Shown here piece after piece: positions 46,152 to 54,619 of a stretch of DNA of 56,103 nt. The DNA lies in NCBI RefSeq assembly GCF_000497205.1, contig NZ_AYJW01000022.1:1-56103 (forward strand). The letters run 5' to 3'. Source of the DNA: Saccharopolyspora rectivirgula DSM 43747. GTDB taxonomy: Bacteria; Actinomycetota; Actinomycetes; Mycobacteriales; Pseudonocardiaceae. Position 1 is the first letter of the stretch, and every line of letters starts with the position of its first letter. The position numbers were made by a program, and so were the translations under genes. A model generated the notes under the pieces. The model made no database searches. It was given only the letters and a program-made list of their open reading frames with translations, and was not told the DNA's origin.

Positions 46152-46952
46152 TCAGTCGTTGTCGGCGGGCGAATCCCGCCCGGGGCTGTCGTCTCCGGAG
46201 CCGGTTCTCAACTGCTGGGCCGCTGTTCGGGCCGCGGCGTGCAGCAGTTCGGCGTCGGAGGACAGGCTCGTCAACTGGAAACCGAGGTCGAGCCAGCGTT
46301 GAGCGGTCCGCGGGGAGTCGCAGTGGATTCCCGCGTGCACCCCGGCTCGCTGGCAGGAGCGCAGCACGGTGCGGACGAGTTCTTCGTGGTCGGTGTCGCG
46401 CACCGCCAGGTCCGGTCGCATGCCGTGGCTGATGCCGAGGTCGGAGGGGCCCACGTAGATCGCGTCGACTCCGGGAACCGCCAGGATGTCGGTCATGTTC
46501 CGCATCCCTTCGGGGGTTTCGATCATGACCGCGACGAACGTCCGCCGGTTGGCTTCGGGAGCCAAGTAGGAGGGGGCTGCCATGGCTGCGCGCAGGGGAC
46601 CCCAGCTGCGGGTTCCTCCCGGTGGGTACTTCGCCGCCTCGACCGCGCGGGCCGCCTCGTCGGCGGTGTTGACCATCGGCACGATGATGCCGTGGGCGCC
46701 GGCGTCGAGGGCTTTCATGACGTGCTCGGGGCGGTTCCACGGCACCCGCACCAGGACCGGGGTGCCGGTGGCCGACAGCGCCTGCAGCATCGGCACCATC
46801 TGGTCGTAGCCGATGAGCCCGTGCTGGGTGTCGATGCACACCCAGTCGAAGCCGCTGCGCCCGACGATTTCGGCGGTGACCGGGCTGGGGATCGAGCACC
46901 AGCCGCCGATCGCCGGTCTGCCGTCCTGCAGCAGTTCCCGCAGCGTTGCCAT
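46152..46952 (-). CDS. HpcH/HpaI-type class II aldolase
   Basis: About 266 aa. Family motifs: GFDWVCIDTQHGLIGYDQMV, VLVRVPWNRPEHVMKALDAG, GAHGIIVPMVNTADEA, AVMIETPEGMRNM and IYVGPSDLGISHG. Metal-dependent cleavage of 2-keto-4-hydroxy acids (here probably a 4-hydroxy-2-oxo acid). It is the first gene of the leftward operon, 34 nt ahead of coxL, suggesting that the hydroxylase and aldolase act in one catabolic route. Confidence 0.9.
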   Translation of the reverse strand: MATLRELLQDGRPAIGGWCSIPSPVTAEIVGRSGFDWVCIDTQHGLIGYDQMVPMLQALSATGTPVLVRVPWNRPEHVMKALDAGAHGIIVPMVNTADEAARAVEAAKYPPGGTRSWGPLRAAMAAPSYLAPEANRRTFVAVMIETPEGMRNMTDILAVPGVDAIYVGPSDLGISHGMRPDLAVRDTDHEELVRTVLRSCQRAGVHAGIHCDSPRTAQRWLDLGFQLTSLSSDAELLHAAARTAAQQLRTGSGDDSPGRDSPADND

Positions 46953-47210
46953 CCTTCTCCCTCTGTCCGTCCGCGCCCGCCGGTGCAGGGGGCGGCGCCT
47001 CCGGTGTGATTCGGGTCTCCGGTGTCGGACATCATTACTGGCAACGGTGGCCGCGGTCCATACCCCGCCGGCAGCTGCCGCGGTGGGCGTTCGGCCGGGT
47101 TCGCGACCGCGCGTCGGGTTCCTGACCGGGGCAGCAGGCCGTCCGCGGTGGTCACCGGCGGGGCCCGCCGCTCCGATCTGCGGTGTTGAACGTCACAACT
47201 GTTCCGGGGG

Positions 47211-48473
47211 TCAGCCCGACAGCAGCAGGAGGAGGCCGGTGCTGGTCAGCAGCACCATGGCGAGCACGACGGGGATTTGCCCGCGGCGGGCCAGTTCCGG
47301 GGTGAACAGCCGCAGGGCTTGGTCGTGGGCGGCCGCGGTGCTGGCGATGTGGCCGAGCACGATGGCGTTGATCTGCACCATCGCGACGATCTCCGGGGTC
47401 AGCAGGCCGTAGTTGACGCTGTGGCCGCTCAGGCCCAGCAGGTCGAGCCCGGTGCCGAAGGGGTCGCTGGCCAGGATGAGCGTGTTCTGCCCTTCCAGCA
47501 GGAAGAAGGAGAAGTAGTGGGCGATCGCGTAGCCCAGGGCGATGGGCAGCAGGGTGGGGGCGAAGATCTCGGCCAGGCCGTGGTCGGCGCGGGAGATCCG
47601 CCGGCTCACGCGCATCGCGCCCCAGTACAGCACCGACACCGCGGCGATCGAGCCCGCGAGGCCGATCGTGTCGGTCAGCCACCCGGTGGAGGTCCAGAAC
47701 GTGGTGCGGGTGAGCCCGTCGAACGCGGTGCCGCCGACCAGCACGCAGGCGAGCGCGGTCAGCCCGGGTTCGATTTCGGTGCGCACCAGGCCGGCGAGCG
47801 GGTTGCGCAGCACGAAGGTCCCGTCGTCGCGGCGGCCGATGGGGCTCAGCTCGGCGATCAGGGTCGAGTACACCTCGAAGCCGTCGCCGCGGGCGAACCA
47901 GGCGGGCCCGTAGACCCGGGCCGCGGCGAGGTTGATCGCCGCGTAGCCCACCAGCACCCAGCCGACCAGGCGGGGATCCGCCCGCTCGGGCACGACCAGT
48001 TCCAGCCACACGAACGCGGCCAGCCAGCCCGCCGCCGGCCAGTAGCCGAGCCAGGAGGGCATGGGGCGGGGCGGGCGCCGGTTGGGGATGTGCAGCGCCC
48101 GCAGCGGGTTGACGATCCGCCACACCGGGCCGAAGAGCGCGCTGACCGGCACCAGCCCGACCCAGAAGGTCACGTACAGCGCCCACGGCGCGAGGTTGCG
48201 CTCGGTCTCCGGGGGGCCGAGGAAGGCCACGGCGACGACCCCGAGGCTCAGCGCCAGCGCGATGATCCGGCAGGTGCGGCGCAGGACCGCGGAGTCGGCC
48301 ACCCGCGCCCAGCTCAGCTCCTTGCCGGAGTTCGGGTCGAGCCAGGGGCGGGTCCACAGCTTCGCCAGGGCGAGGAACGAGGCGGCGACGACGATGCCGC
48401 CGCCGATCACCGCGGCGGTTCCGTTGAGCGGCAGGTCGGTGCGGCCACCCAGGCCGTGAGCGAGAACGTTCAC
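47211..48473 (-). CDS. Multi-pass membrane protein (AHGxGGRxDLP family)
   Basis: About 420 aa with around ten hydrophobic segments. N-terminus VLAHGLGGRTDLPLNGTAAV followed by FLALAKLWTRPWL matches a family I have seen annotated as 'fenitrothion hydrolase' in actinobacteria, a name with thin support. Contains AHYFSFFLLEGQNTLILASD and IGRRDDGTFVLRNPLAGL. GTG at 48473 overlaps the lipoprotein stop. Cotranscribed with the cupredoxin-like lipoprotein and divergent from a second large membrane protein. Function unknown. Confidence 0.8.
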   Translation of the reverse strand: MNVLAHGLGGRTDLPLNGTAAVIGGGIVVAASFLALAKLWTRPWLDPNSGKELSWARVADSAVLRRTCRIIALALSLGVVAVAFLGPPETERNLAPWALYVTFWVGLVPVSALFGPVWRIVNPLRALHIPNRRPPRPMPSWLGYWPAAGWLAAFVWLELVVPERADPRLVGWVLVGYAAINLAAARVYGPAWFARGDGFEVYSTLIAELSPIGRRDDGTFVLRNPLAGLVRTEIEPGLTALACVLVGGTAFDGLTRTTFWTSTGWLTDTIGLAGSIAAVSVLYWGAMRVSRRISRADHGLAEIFAPTLLPIALGYAIAHYFSFFLLEGQNTLILASDPFGTGLDLLGLSGHSVNYGLLTPEIVAMVQINAIVLGHIASTAAAHDQALRLFTPELARRGQIPVVLAMVLLTSTGLLLLLSG

Positions 48474-48832
48474 CGGACTTCCAGACTCGGCAGTTCGGCC
48501 TTGGACTCGTGCAGTTCGATTTCGAAGACGCCCGGGACGTCGGCCTGGAATTCCACAGTGGCCGGTTCGTTCGGGCGGAGTTCGACGGCCTTGTCGTAGC
48601 CGTGCACGTGGAGTTCGTCGGCGTGGTCGCTGACCACGGTCAGGCGGACGGTTTGGCCTTGCGCGGCGTTGATCCGGTCGCCTGGGGCTTGCACGCGGTC
48701 ACCGGTGATCCGGATGCTGGCTTCCACTGGTTCAGCGGGGGAGCTCTGCTGGTCGTTCTCCGCCGACGAGCAGCCGGCGAGCAGCAGGACTGCCGAGACC
48801 AGGGCGAGAACGAGATTGCGGGCGGTGTTCAT
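48470..48832 (-). CDS. Cupredoxin-like lipoprotein
   Basis: About 120 aa. Signal peptide with lipobox LLLAGCSS (Cys21). The mature part is a small beta-sandwich: QGQTVRLTVVSDHADELHVH, ATVEFQADVPGVFEIELHES, as in plastocyanin-like/CopC-adjacent domains. HVHGYDK and a later His could be metal ligands, but the full His-Cys-His-Met set of a blue-copper site is not seen. Operon with the membrane protein downstream. Confidence 0.8.
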   Translation of the reverse strand: MNTARNLVLALVSAVLLLAGCSSAENDQQSSPAEPVEASIRITGDRVQAPGDRINAAQGQTVRLTVVSDHADELHVHGYDKAVELRPNEPATVEFQADVPGVFEIELHESKAELPSLEVR

Positions 48833-48873
48833 GGGTCCTCCTCGTGGGTCACCGCCAGGATATTAACAACGTT

Positions 48874-48903
48874 CAATGTCACAATAGGGGGTGACATTGT
48901 GAC
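48874..48903. promoter_or_regulatory. Nested palindromes in a divergent promoter region
   Basis: CAATGTCAC (48874-48882) pairs with GTGACATTG (48891-48899). GTCACAAT (48878-48885) pairs with ATTGTGAC (48896-48903). The two inverted repeats interleave and share the GTCAC/GTGAC core. Located between the lipoprotein start (48832) and the membrane protein start (48927). Likely operator for an unlinked regulator. Confidence 0.65.
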
Positions 48904-48926
48904 GGATGTGGTGTTCCATAGCAGGC

Positions 48927-50738
48927 ATGACCGCGCTCCTGCAGCAGACACCGGACACCCGCCCCGCGGGTGGTGCCGCATTGGACCAGATCCTGATCGC
49001 CTCAGGCGGTGCAGGCCTGCTCACCGCACTCCTGCTCGTGCTCGGCTACGGCCACCGCACCGGGAAGATCCTGCTGCTCACCAAGCTCGCCGCGTTCACC
49101 GAACGCCAAGGGATCTCCCGCGGCTTGCCGGGGTGGGCAGCCCTGCCGATCCACCTGGCGATGATCTCCCTGGTGACCGCCCTGGTCGGGATGTACTGGG
49201 ACATCTCCCTGCACATCACCAACGGGCGTGACGAAGGGCCCCTGGCCAACATCGCCCACTACCCGATCCTCATCGGACTCTTCGGTCTGTTCAGCGCTGG
49301 AATGCTGGCCATCGCTCTGCCGCTGGACGGGCGCCCGGGCGGGGCCGCGGTGCGCATCACCCGCGACTGGCACGCGCCGGTCGGCGGGATCCTGTTGAGC
49401 GCAGCCGGTTTCTACGCGCTGCTCGGCTTCCCCCTCGACGACATCTGGCACCGCATCTTCGGCCAGGACGTCACCCTCTGGGGGCCGACGCACCTGATGA
49501 TGATCGGCGGCGCGGGACTTTCCCTGATCGCCATCGCGGTCCTGGAGCGGGAAGGGCAGGCCGCTTCCGGGAAGCAGGTGGCGCCGGTGCTCGTCTACCT
49601 GCGGCGCGGCATGATCGGCGGTGGCCTGCTGGTCGGCCTGTCGGTGTTCCAGGGGGAGTGGGACTTCGGCGTCCCCCAGTTCCGGATGGTGCACCAGCCG
49701 TTCCTGATCGCCCTGGCCGCCGGCTGCGCCCTGGTGTTCTCCCGGCTGTGGGTCGGACGCGGTGGTGCGCTCTTCGCCGCCGGCTTCTACTACCTGCTGC
49801 GCGGCGGGGTTTCCCTGTTCGTCGGCCCAGTGGTCGGGCAGCTCTTCGCCAGCGTTCCGCTCTACCTCGCCGAAGCGCTGTGCGTCGAGCTCGTCGCCCT
49901 GTTCCTGGTCCGCCGCCCGCTGGTCCTCGGGGCGGTGTCCGGATTGGTGGCCGGCACCGCCGGGTTCGCCGCCGAGTACGCGTGGACCCAGTTCGCGTTC
50001 GTGCTGCCCTGGACTCCCGACATGGCCGTCGAAGGGGTGGTCATGGCGATCGCCGGTGGCGTCAGCGGTGGTCTGCTCGGTGCGCTGCTGGTGCGCGCGC
50101 TGCGCGGGCAGCTGCCCCGCCCAGCGGTGCAGTACGGCGTCTTCGGCGGTGCCCTGGCGGTGATCACCCTGGCGGTGACCAACGCGCTGATCGGAACCGC
50201 CCCGGAGAACGTGCGGGCATCGGTGAGCATCGACGACTCCGCGCACGCGGTGGTGCGGTTGCAGCCGGCCGACTTCGCCGAGAACCCCACCTGGTTGACC
50301 ATCACCAGCTGGCAGGGCGGCGGTCTGCACGTGGACCACTTGCAGCGCATCGGGGACGGGGTCTACCGCACCACCGAACCGATGCCGCTGGAAGGCTCCT
50401 GGAAGACGATGATCCGGTTGCACGACGGCCGGGCCATGCTGGCCATTCCGCTGTACATGCCGGCTGACGCCGCGCTGGACCTGCCGGAACTGCCCGCCAC
50501 CCCGGAGCTGACCCGGGAAGGCCAGCCGGAGTGGCAGGTGCTGCAGCGGGAGACCAAGCAAGGAATTCCCGCCTGGCTGTGGGCCACCGCGTCGGGTGTG
50601 GTGCTGGCGTGCTCGATCGCGCTGGTGCTCTCGCTCGGCTGGGGCGCGCGTCGGGTGTCCCGGGCGATCGCGGCGGACTCCAGCGAGCCGAAGGGCTCGG
50701 ACACCGAGCAGCGGCCTGAAGTGGGGGCGCCGGCATGA
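48927..50738 (+). CDS. Large integral membrane protein of unknown function
   Basis: About 603 aa. At least ten hydrophobic helices in the first ~430 residues, with conserved-looking polar sites such as GMYWDISLHITNGRDEGPLA, DIWHRIFGQDVTLWGPTHLM and FQGEWDFGVPQF. Then an extracytoplasmic beta-rich domain (~430-560: TWLTITSWQGGGLHVDHLQR, GSWKTMIRLHDGRAMLAI), a final helix and a charged tail. The second part recalls a cupredoxin/FixG-like domain. His and Trp in the membrane part might bind metal or haem, but this is not shown. ATG at 48927 gives MTALLQQ. Stop overlaps the next small gene. Confidence 0.8.
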   Translation: MTALLQQTPDTRPAGGAALDQILIASGGAGLLTALLLVLGYGHRTGKILLLTKLAAFTERQGISRGLPGWAALPIHLAMISLVTALVGMYWDISLHITNGRDEGPLANIAHYPILIGLFGLFSAGMLAIALPLDGRPGGAAVRITRDWHAPVGGILLSAAGFYALLGFPLDDIWHRIFGQDVTLWGPTHLMMIGGAGLSLIAIAVLEREGQAASGKQVAPVLVYLRRGMIGGGLLVGLSVFQGEWDFGVPQFRMVHQPFLIALAAGCALVFSRLWVGRGGALFAAGFYYLLRGGVSLFVGPVVGQLFASVPLYLAEALCVELVALFLVRRPLVLGAVSGLVAGTAGFAAEYAWTQFAFVLPWTPDMAVEGVVMAIAGGVSGGLLGALLVRALRGQLPRPAVQYGVFGGALAVITLAVTNALIGTAPENVRASVSIDDSAHAVVRLQPADFAENPTWLTITSWQGGGLHVDHLQRIGDGVYRTTEPMPLEGSWKTMIRLHDGRAMLAIPLYMPADAALDLPELPATPELTREGQPEWQVLQRETKQGIPAWLWATASGVVLACSIALVLSLGWGARRVSRAIAADSSEPKGSDTEQRPEVGAPA

Positions 50739-50893
50739 CCCAGCTGGTGGCCTCCGATCTCGTCCTCGCCACCCACCCGGTGATCACCGCGGTGCCGTTC
50801 TTCGTGCCCACGTTCATCGTGGTGGCGGTCGTGGGGATCATCATCTACCGGGACCGCCGTCGCGCTGGCGACCAGGACGATCCGGAGGACTGA
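50735..50893 (+). CDS. Small single-helix membrane protein
   Basis: 52 aa. One membrane helix (FFVPTFIVVAVVGIIIYRDR) with a charged C-terminal tail ending DQDDPED. ATG overlaps the stop of the large membrane protein (ATGA), so it is translationally coupled and probably a subunit or assembly factor of the same complex. Confidence 0.75.
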   Translation: MTQLVASDLVLATHPVITAVPFFVPTFIVVAVVGIIIYRDRRRAGDQDDPED

Positions 50894-50949
50894 GCAGCAC
50901 CCGGCCCCGGTGCGCCGCGGCAGCTCCGCGGCCCGCCGGGGCCTTCCCG

Positions 50950-51411
50950 TCAACTGGTCGTGGCCGGGGCGGACCGCTGGGCGAACCGGAAAAGCAGGAG
51001 CGCTCCCGCGCCAGCGACCGCCGCGATGACCGGCAGCGGCCCGCAACCGAAGCGGTCGATGACGACGCCTCCGACGACGTCTCCGACCGCAATCCCCACG
51101 CAGGTCCCGGAAGTGTTCAAGGCCAGGGCTCGCGCTGAAGCGGGACCGGTCAGCAGGTGCAGTCGGGCCGGGACCGCGGGGGAGTTCCAGAACGCCGCAC
51201 CACCCCACACCACGCCCAGCGGGTGGAGCACTTCCACGGGCACCGGCCGAACCGTCCACAGTGCAGTGAAGACGACCACCACCAGGATGAAGGCCCGACC
51301 CCGGTGGCGAGGGTGCGGTCCGGGCCCCAGCGGTCCGTGACGATCCCACCGGCCCGCAGGCCGAACATCCCGGCGAACCCGGGCAGGGCGAACAGCAGGC
51401 CGCGCTCCTCG
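50950..51411 (-). pseudogene. Broken MFS transporter (C-terminal part)
   Basis: Two frames are needed to read MFS sequence: FALPGFAGMFGLRAGGIVTD then WGPDRTLATG (about 51300-51411), and from about 51297 FILVVVVFTALWTVRP, ALNTSGTCVGIAVGDVVGGV and VIDRFGCGPLPVIAAV down to a TGA at 50950. The N-terminal half is missing. A frameshift near 51297 and loss of the front end make it non-functional. Confidence 0.7.
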
Positions 51412-51479
51412 GCTCCGGTGGGCGCCGGGGCAGGGCGACCGGCTCGACGCGCCGCCGTCGTTCCACTGCGTCCAGTCGG

Positions 51480-51705
51480 GTGGGCCGTGGAACGGACCGC
51501 GGTCGTCGTTCCACGCGGCGGTCGACCTCTTCGACCGAGTCCGCCAGCAGTTCGCCGCGACCGCCGAAGCAGTGGCGCACCGAACCGGTGTTGACGTCGG
51601 ATTCCTCTGCTCCGCGCAACGGGCTTCGCCCGCTCCGCCGCGGACCACCGGGGTGAAGACCCCTTCGACGATCCGGGCCCGGGCCGAGCCGCGATCGCGT
51701 TCACC
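51480..51705 (-). pseudogene. Broken TetR-family regulator
   Basis: TetR HTH pieces occur in two frames: ARARIVEGVFTPVVRGG (about 51640-51690), then after a shift near 51619 EESDVNTGSVRHCFGGRGEL and LADSVEEVDRRVERRP. The ligand-binding domain is absent; the sequence runs into the MFS remnant. Consistent with a former divergent or tandem TetR-MFS pair reduced by deletion and frameshifts. Confidence 0.65.
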
Positions 51706-51834
51706 AGCCACGTCGGAAAACCGCCGCACCTGTGCTGTCCCGGCTCGGCGCTGCGGACGGCACCTGGTGCGCTGGTGCGCCACCACCCGGTCGCGGTGGA
51801 GCGCTCGCGCATTTCCAATGTGCGCTCGACCTCC

Positions 51835-52333
51835 GGTAAAAATGTTAATTCCCGGGAATTTCAAAAATATTCGAGCTAATTCACGAGTGGTTACCTGGAA
51901 TTCACCACGATCGGGGTTGGCTGCGGCATCGTGGAGTGCTGCGGAAGCGAGCAGAGTGGCTGCATTCCGGAAGAAATCAGGTCAAGCCGTTCCGGTGGTG
52001 GTGACGTGTGCGCAATCACTGCGCGGGAGAGCGCTGTCCGAAGTGGTCGCTCGAAGTGCTTGGTGTTCTTGCTGGTGGATCCGGTGACTTGCGGCCTCGT
52101 TCGAGAGAGGGTTGGGCAATTGCGCAGGAATGGGCCGGGTTGCGGCTCGGTCGGTGGTGATTCACCGGAGAATCATTTTCCGTTCAGCGATTTCGGTTCG
52201 TGAGGCGTTTGCACCTCTTTGCTGCTCCGGTTGGCAGAGGGCGCGGAAGTTGTTTCTGGCGCCGATTTCCACAGCGGGGTGGGGAACACGGCGTCGTGAG
52301 TTCTGGCCAACGGTCGGAGAAAGTGCGGCTGTC
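51835..52333. other. Gene-poor, locally A/T-rich stretch
   Basis: No credible gene. The segment 51835-51900 is markedly A/T-rich for this genome and contains TTCCCGGGAATTTC. Short open frames through 51931-52203 have poor codon use and no family likeness. Together with the adjacent broken TetR-MFS genes this looks like a decayed segment, ending with the promoter of the VanZ-like gene. Confidence 0.5.
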
Positions 52334-52993
52334 GTGCATCACATCCTTGTGGCATTCCACGGCTTCACACCGCTCGTCTCGGTGTTCCTCCCGGCTGCCG
52401 CCGCGGTGGCGGGGATTTCCCTGCTGCTGCGGCAGCTCGCCGGTAGCTGCAACGCGCTGGCCGAGTCCGTGCTGGACGCCGCGCTGGGGTACTCGGCGCT
52501 GTGCGTGGCCTTCCTCGTCTTCACCCCGCAGCGCGGAACGGCCAGCCGGTTGCACCTGGAGCTCGGCGAGGACGTGCGGACGGCGCTGGCCGCGGGAACG
52601 ACGGAGTGCACGCCGTGGCTGCAACTGGCGGGCAACCTGCTGCTGCTGGCCCCGCTGGGAGCGCTGGTGCCGCGCCGGATCAGCTGGTTCAACAGCACGG
52701 CCCGGATCGCCGCCGGCGGGCTGCTGCTGGCGGGGTTCATCGAACTGGTCCAATTCCTCCTGGTCCCCGGCCGGGTCTCCTCCGTCGACGACATCGTGCT
52801 GAACGCGCTCGGAGCCGTGCTCGGTGGACTGTTCGCGCGATCGCCGCGGCGGGTGGTCCTGTCCCGGCGCTCCGCGGTACCCACCGCGCCGGCGGTGGAG
52901 TCGGCCCGACCGGGGTGGGAGGTGTCCGCACCGGAGCACAGCACGTGGCCGGAGCGGACGGAGCAGTTGCGGGCCGGCTCGGTCAGCCGTTGA
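52334..52993 (+). CDS. VanZ-like membrane protein
   Basis: About 219 aa. Four to five hydrophobic segments: PLVSVFLPAAAAVAGISLLL, ALGYSALCVAFLVFTPQ, the VanZ-type block NLLLLAPLGALVPRR, AGGLLLAGFIELVQFLLVPG and SVDDIVLNALGAVLGGL (R-x-x-SVDDIxLN is the family hallmark). GTG at 52334 is tentative: GGAGA is 13 nt upstream. Function of VanZ-like proteins outside glycopeptide resistance is unclear. Overlaps the convergent SDR gene by 11 nt. Confidence 0.85.
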   Translation: MHHILVAFHGFTPLVSVFLPAAAAVAGISLLLRQLAGSCNALAESVLDAALGYSALCVAFLVFTPQRGTASRLHLELGEDVRTALAAGTTECTPWLQLAGNLLLLAPLGALVPRRISWFNSTARIAAGGLLLAGFIELVQFLLVPGRVSSVDDIVLNALGAVLGGLFARSPRRVVLSRRSAVPTAPAVESARPGWEVSAPEHSTWPERTEQLRAGSVSR

Positions 52994-53855
52994 GCTTCTG
53001 GTTGCGCTCGCTGAAGAACCGGCCGAGCTGGGCGACCTCGCGTTCCATCTGCGGCACCAGCTTCCGGGTGAGCGGCTGCATCAGCCGCTCCATGAGCTGG
53101 GAGGAGGGCAAGTTGCGCAGCCAGTGCATGAGCATGATCGAACGCGGCACGTAGACGCGCCGGGCGCGGCGTTCCACGGCGTCGGCGAACGCCCGCGCGC
53201 AGGTGTGCACGTCCGTTGTGGAGCGCACCGGCCACGGCAGCCGTTTGCGCATCTCGCGGAAGGCGTTGAGGTCGCGGGCGGCGTCCCGGACCAGGTCGGT
53301 GTCGATCCACGAGGGGTGTGCGCTGCCCACCGCCACGCCGAGGTGCTTGACCTCCGAGTGCAGTGCGCTGGCCAGGGCTTCGGCGCCGGCTTTGCTCGCG
53401 GTGTAGGCGGCCATCCCGGCGACCGGGGTGAAGGCCGACAGCGAGGAGACCACCAGCACGTAGCCGCGGCGCTCGATGACGTGCGGCAGCGCCGCCTGCG
53501 CGGTGTGGAACACGCCGTTGAGGTTGACGTCGATCGTTTTGGTGAAGGCCTTGGGGTCGCTGGTCCGCACGGTGCCGAACGGGGCGATGCCGGCGTTGGC
53601 GATGACGACGTCGATCCCCCCGAGCTCCTCGACGGTGCGCGCGACCGCCTCTTGGATGGATTCCGGGTCGGTGACGTCGGCCTCGGCCCACATGTGATCT
53701 TCGCCAAGTTCGTCGGCGACGGATTTGAGCTGCTCGGGTTCCAGTCCGACGAGGGAGAGCCGGGCGCCCCGCCGCGCCAGTTCCCGGGCGGTGTGTGCCC
53801 CGATTCCTCTGGCCGCACCGGTGATCAAGACGACCTTGCCGGACACCTTCGACAT
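52983..53855 (-). CDS. Short-chain dehydrogenase/reductase
   Basis: About 290 aa, NAD(P)-dependent. Cofactor motif LITGAARGIGAHTA, NAGIAPFG (NAG), catalytic Ser in VVSSLSAFTP and the YxxxK in AAYTASKAGAEALA. The C-terminal extension (MLMHWLRNLPSSQLMERLMQ) is typical of actinobacterial SDRs acting on lipids or steroids. ATG at 53855. Tandem dyads lie just upstream, suggesting TetR control from elsewhere. Confidence 0.93.
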   Translation of the reverse strand: MSKVSGKVVLITGAARGIGAHTARELARRGARLSLVGLEPEQLKSVADELGEDHMWAEADVTDPESIQEAVARTVEELGGIDVVIANAGIAPFGTVRTSDPKAFTKTIDVNLNGVFHTAQAALPHVIERRGYVLVVSSLSAFTPVAGMAAYTASKAGAEALASALHSEVKHLGVAVGSAHPSWIDTDLVRDAARDLNAFREMRKRLPWPVRSTTDVHTCARAFADAVERRARRVYVPRSIMLMHWLRNLPSSQLMERLMQPLTRKLVPQMEREVAQLGRFFSERNQKLNG

Positions 53856-53876
53856 GTGAACTCCCTCGAACCTTGT

Positions 53877-53903
53877 CTACTCGTCAGTAGGTTACTGATA
53901 GTA
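53877..53903. promoter_or_regulatory. Tandem operator-like dyads upstream of SDR
   Basis: CTACT-CGTC-AGTAG (53877-53890) followed by TACT-GAT-AGTA (53893-53903). Both use the half-site TACT/AGTA, 22 nt or more before the SDR start, as in TetR-type operators. No regulator gene is adjacent. Confidence 0.55.
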
Positions 53904-53952
53904 GATTCTGGTCGGAGGATGTGGAAGAGGCCACAGCCAACTCGTTGTGGCA

Positions 53953-53981
53953 GCAAAAAGCCCCCGGGCGGACCCGGGGGC
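53953..53981 (-). terminator. Terminator of the lipoprotein gene
   Basis: Perfect 10-bp stem AGCCCCCGGG / CCCGGGGGCT with a CGGA loop; on the minus strand it is followed by TTTTT. It lies 20 nt after the stop of the leftward lipoprotein gene. Confidence 0.9.
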
Positions 53982-54001
53982 TGGTGAATGCGGACAGCCG
54001 A

Positions 54002-54619
54002 TCAGGCGGGGCTGTTCAACTGCTTCAGCAGGTCCTGCTGCTCGGCCAGGACCGACTCGGCCAGCGAGCGCATCGGCTCGGCCGAACCCTCCTCGAGCTC
54101 GGTGCTGGCCAGCTCGCCGGCGTTCTCCAGCAGCGCGGTCACGGCCTGCTTCCACTGCTGGTCGAACTGGGCACCGCGCGCCCGGGAGAGCTCCTGCAGC
54201 TGCTGCTCGCTCAGCGCCGGCGCCGCGTCGGAGTCGCCGGCCGCGTCCTCCGGGGCGCTGCCGGACTCGGAGCTGGAAGCGGAAGCCAGCCACGACTCCA
54301 GCTGCCGCACCTGGCCCTGGGTCTTCTGCTGCAGCTGCGAAGCCAGCGACTTGAGCTGCGGGCTCTCCGCGTTCCGGTTGGCCAGGTCGGCCAGCTGCAG
54401 GAGCTGCTCGTTGTTGCTCAGCAACTGGTTGGCGAACTCGACGTCGGTCGAGGTGTGCTGACCGTCCTGGGCCTGCCCCTGCTCGCGCTGCGGCTGCGCG
54501 GTGGCCGGCGGCGGTGTGCCGGGCGCTGGCGGCTGGTCACTGGGCTCTTCGCTCGGCGTGCAGCCCGCGAGTGCGAGACCGCCGGCCAGCACGGCGCCGA
54601 TGATCGTGCTCTTCCGCAC
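54002..54619 (-). CDS. DUF305-like lipoprotein without the usual histidines
   Basis: About 205 aa. Signal peptide with lipobox LALAGCTP. After a Pro/Gln-rich linker, a helical domain follows the DUF305 pattern: STDVEFANQLLSNNEQLLQL, LANRNAESPQLKSLASQLQQ, QVRQLESWL. Where DUF305 proteins have M-x-x-HH, this one has LLSNNEQ, so the putative metal or haem site is missing. Extracellular membrane-anchored; function unknown. GTG at 54619 is preceded by GGAGGGGAAGAAC; an in-frame GTG at 54634 is less well placed. Confidence 0.78.
   Translation of the reverse strand: MRKSTIIGAVLAGGLALAGCTPSEEPSDQPPAPGTPPPATAQPQREQGQAQDGQHTSTDVEFANQLLSNNEQLLQLADLANRNAESPQLKSLASQLQQKTQGQVRQLESWLASASSSESGSAPEDAAGDSDAAPALSEQQLQELSRARGAQFDQQWKQAVTALLENAGELASTELEEGSAEPMRSLAESVLAEQQDLLKQLNSPA

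Noticed and set aside
51931-52203. A 90-codon open frame in the gene-poor stretch
   Set aside because: Unusual Cys/Ser/Gly content, no ribosome-binding site and no recognisable domain.
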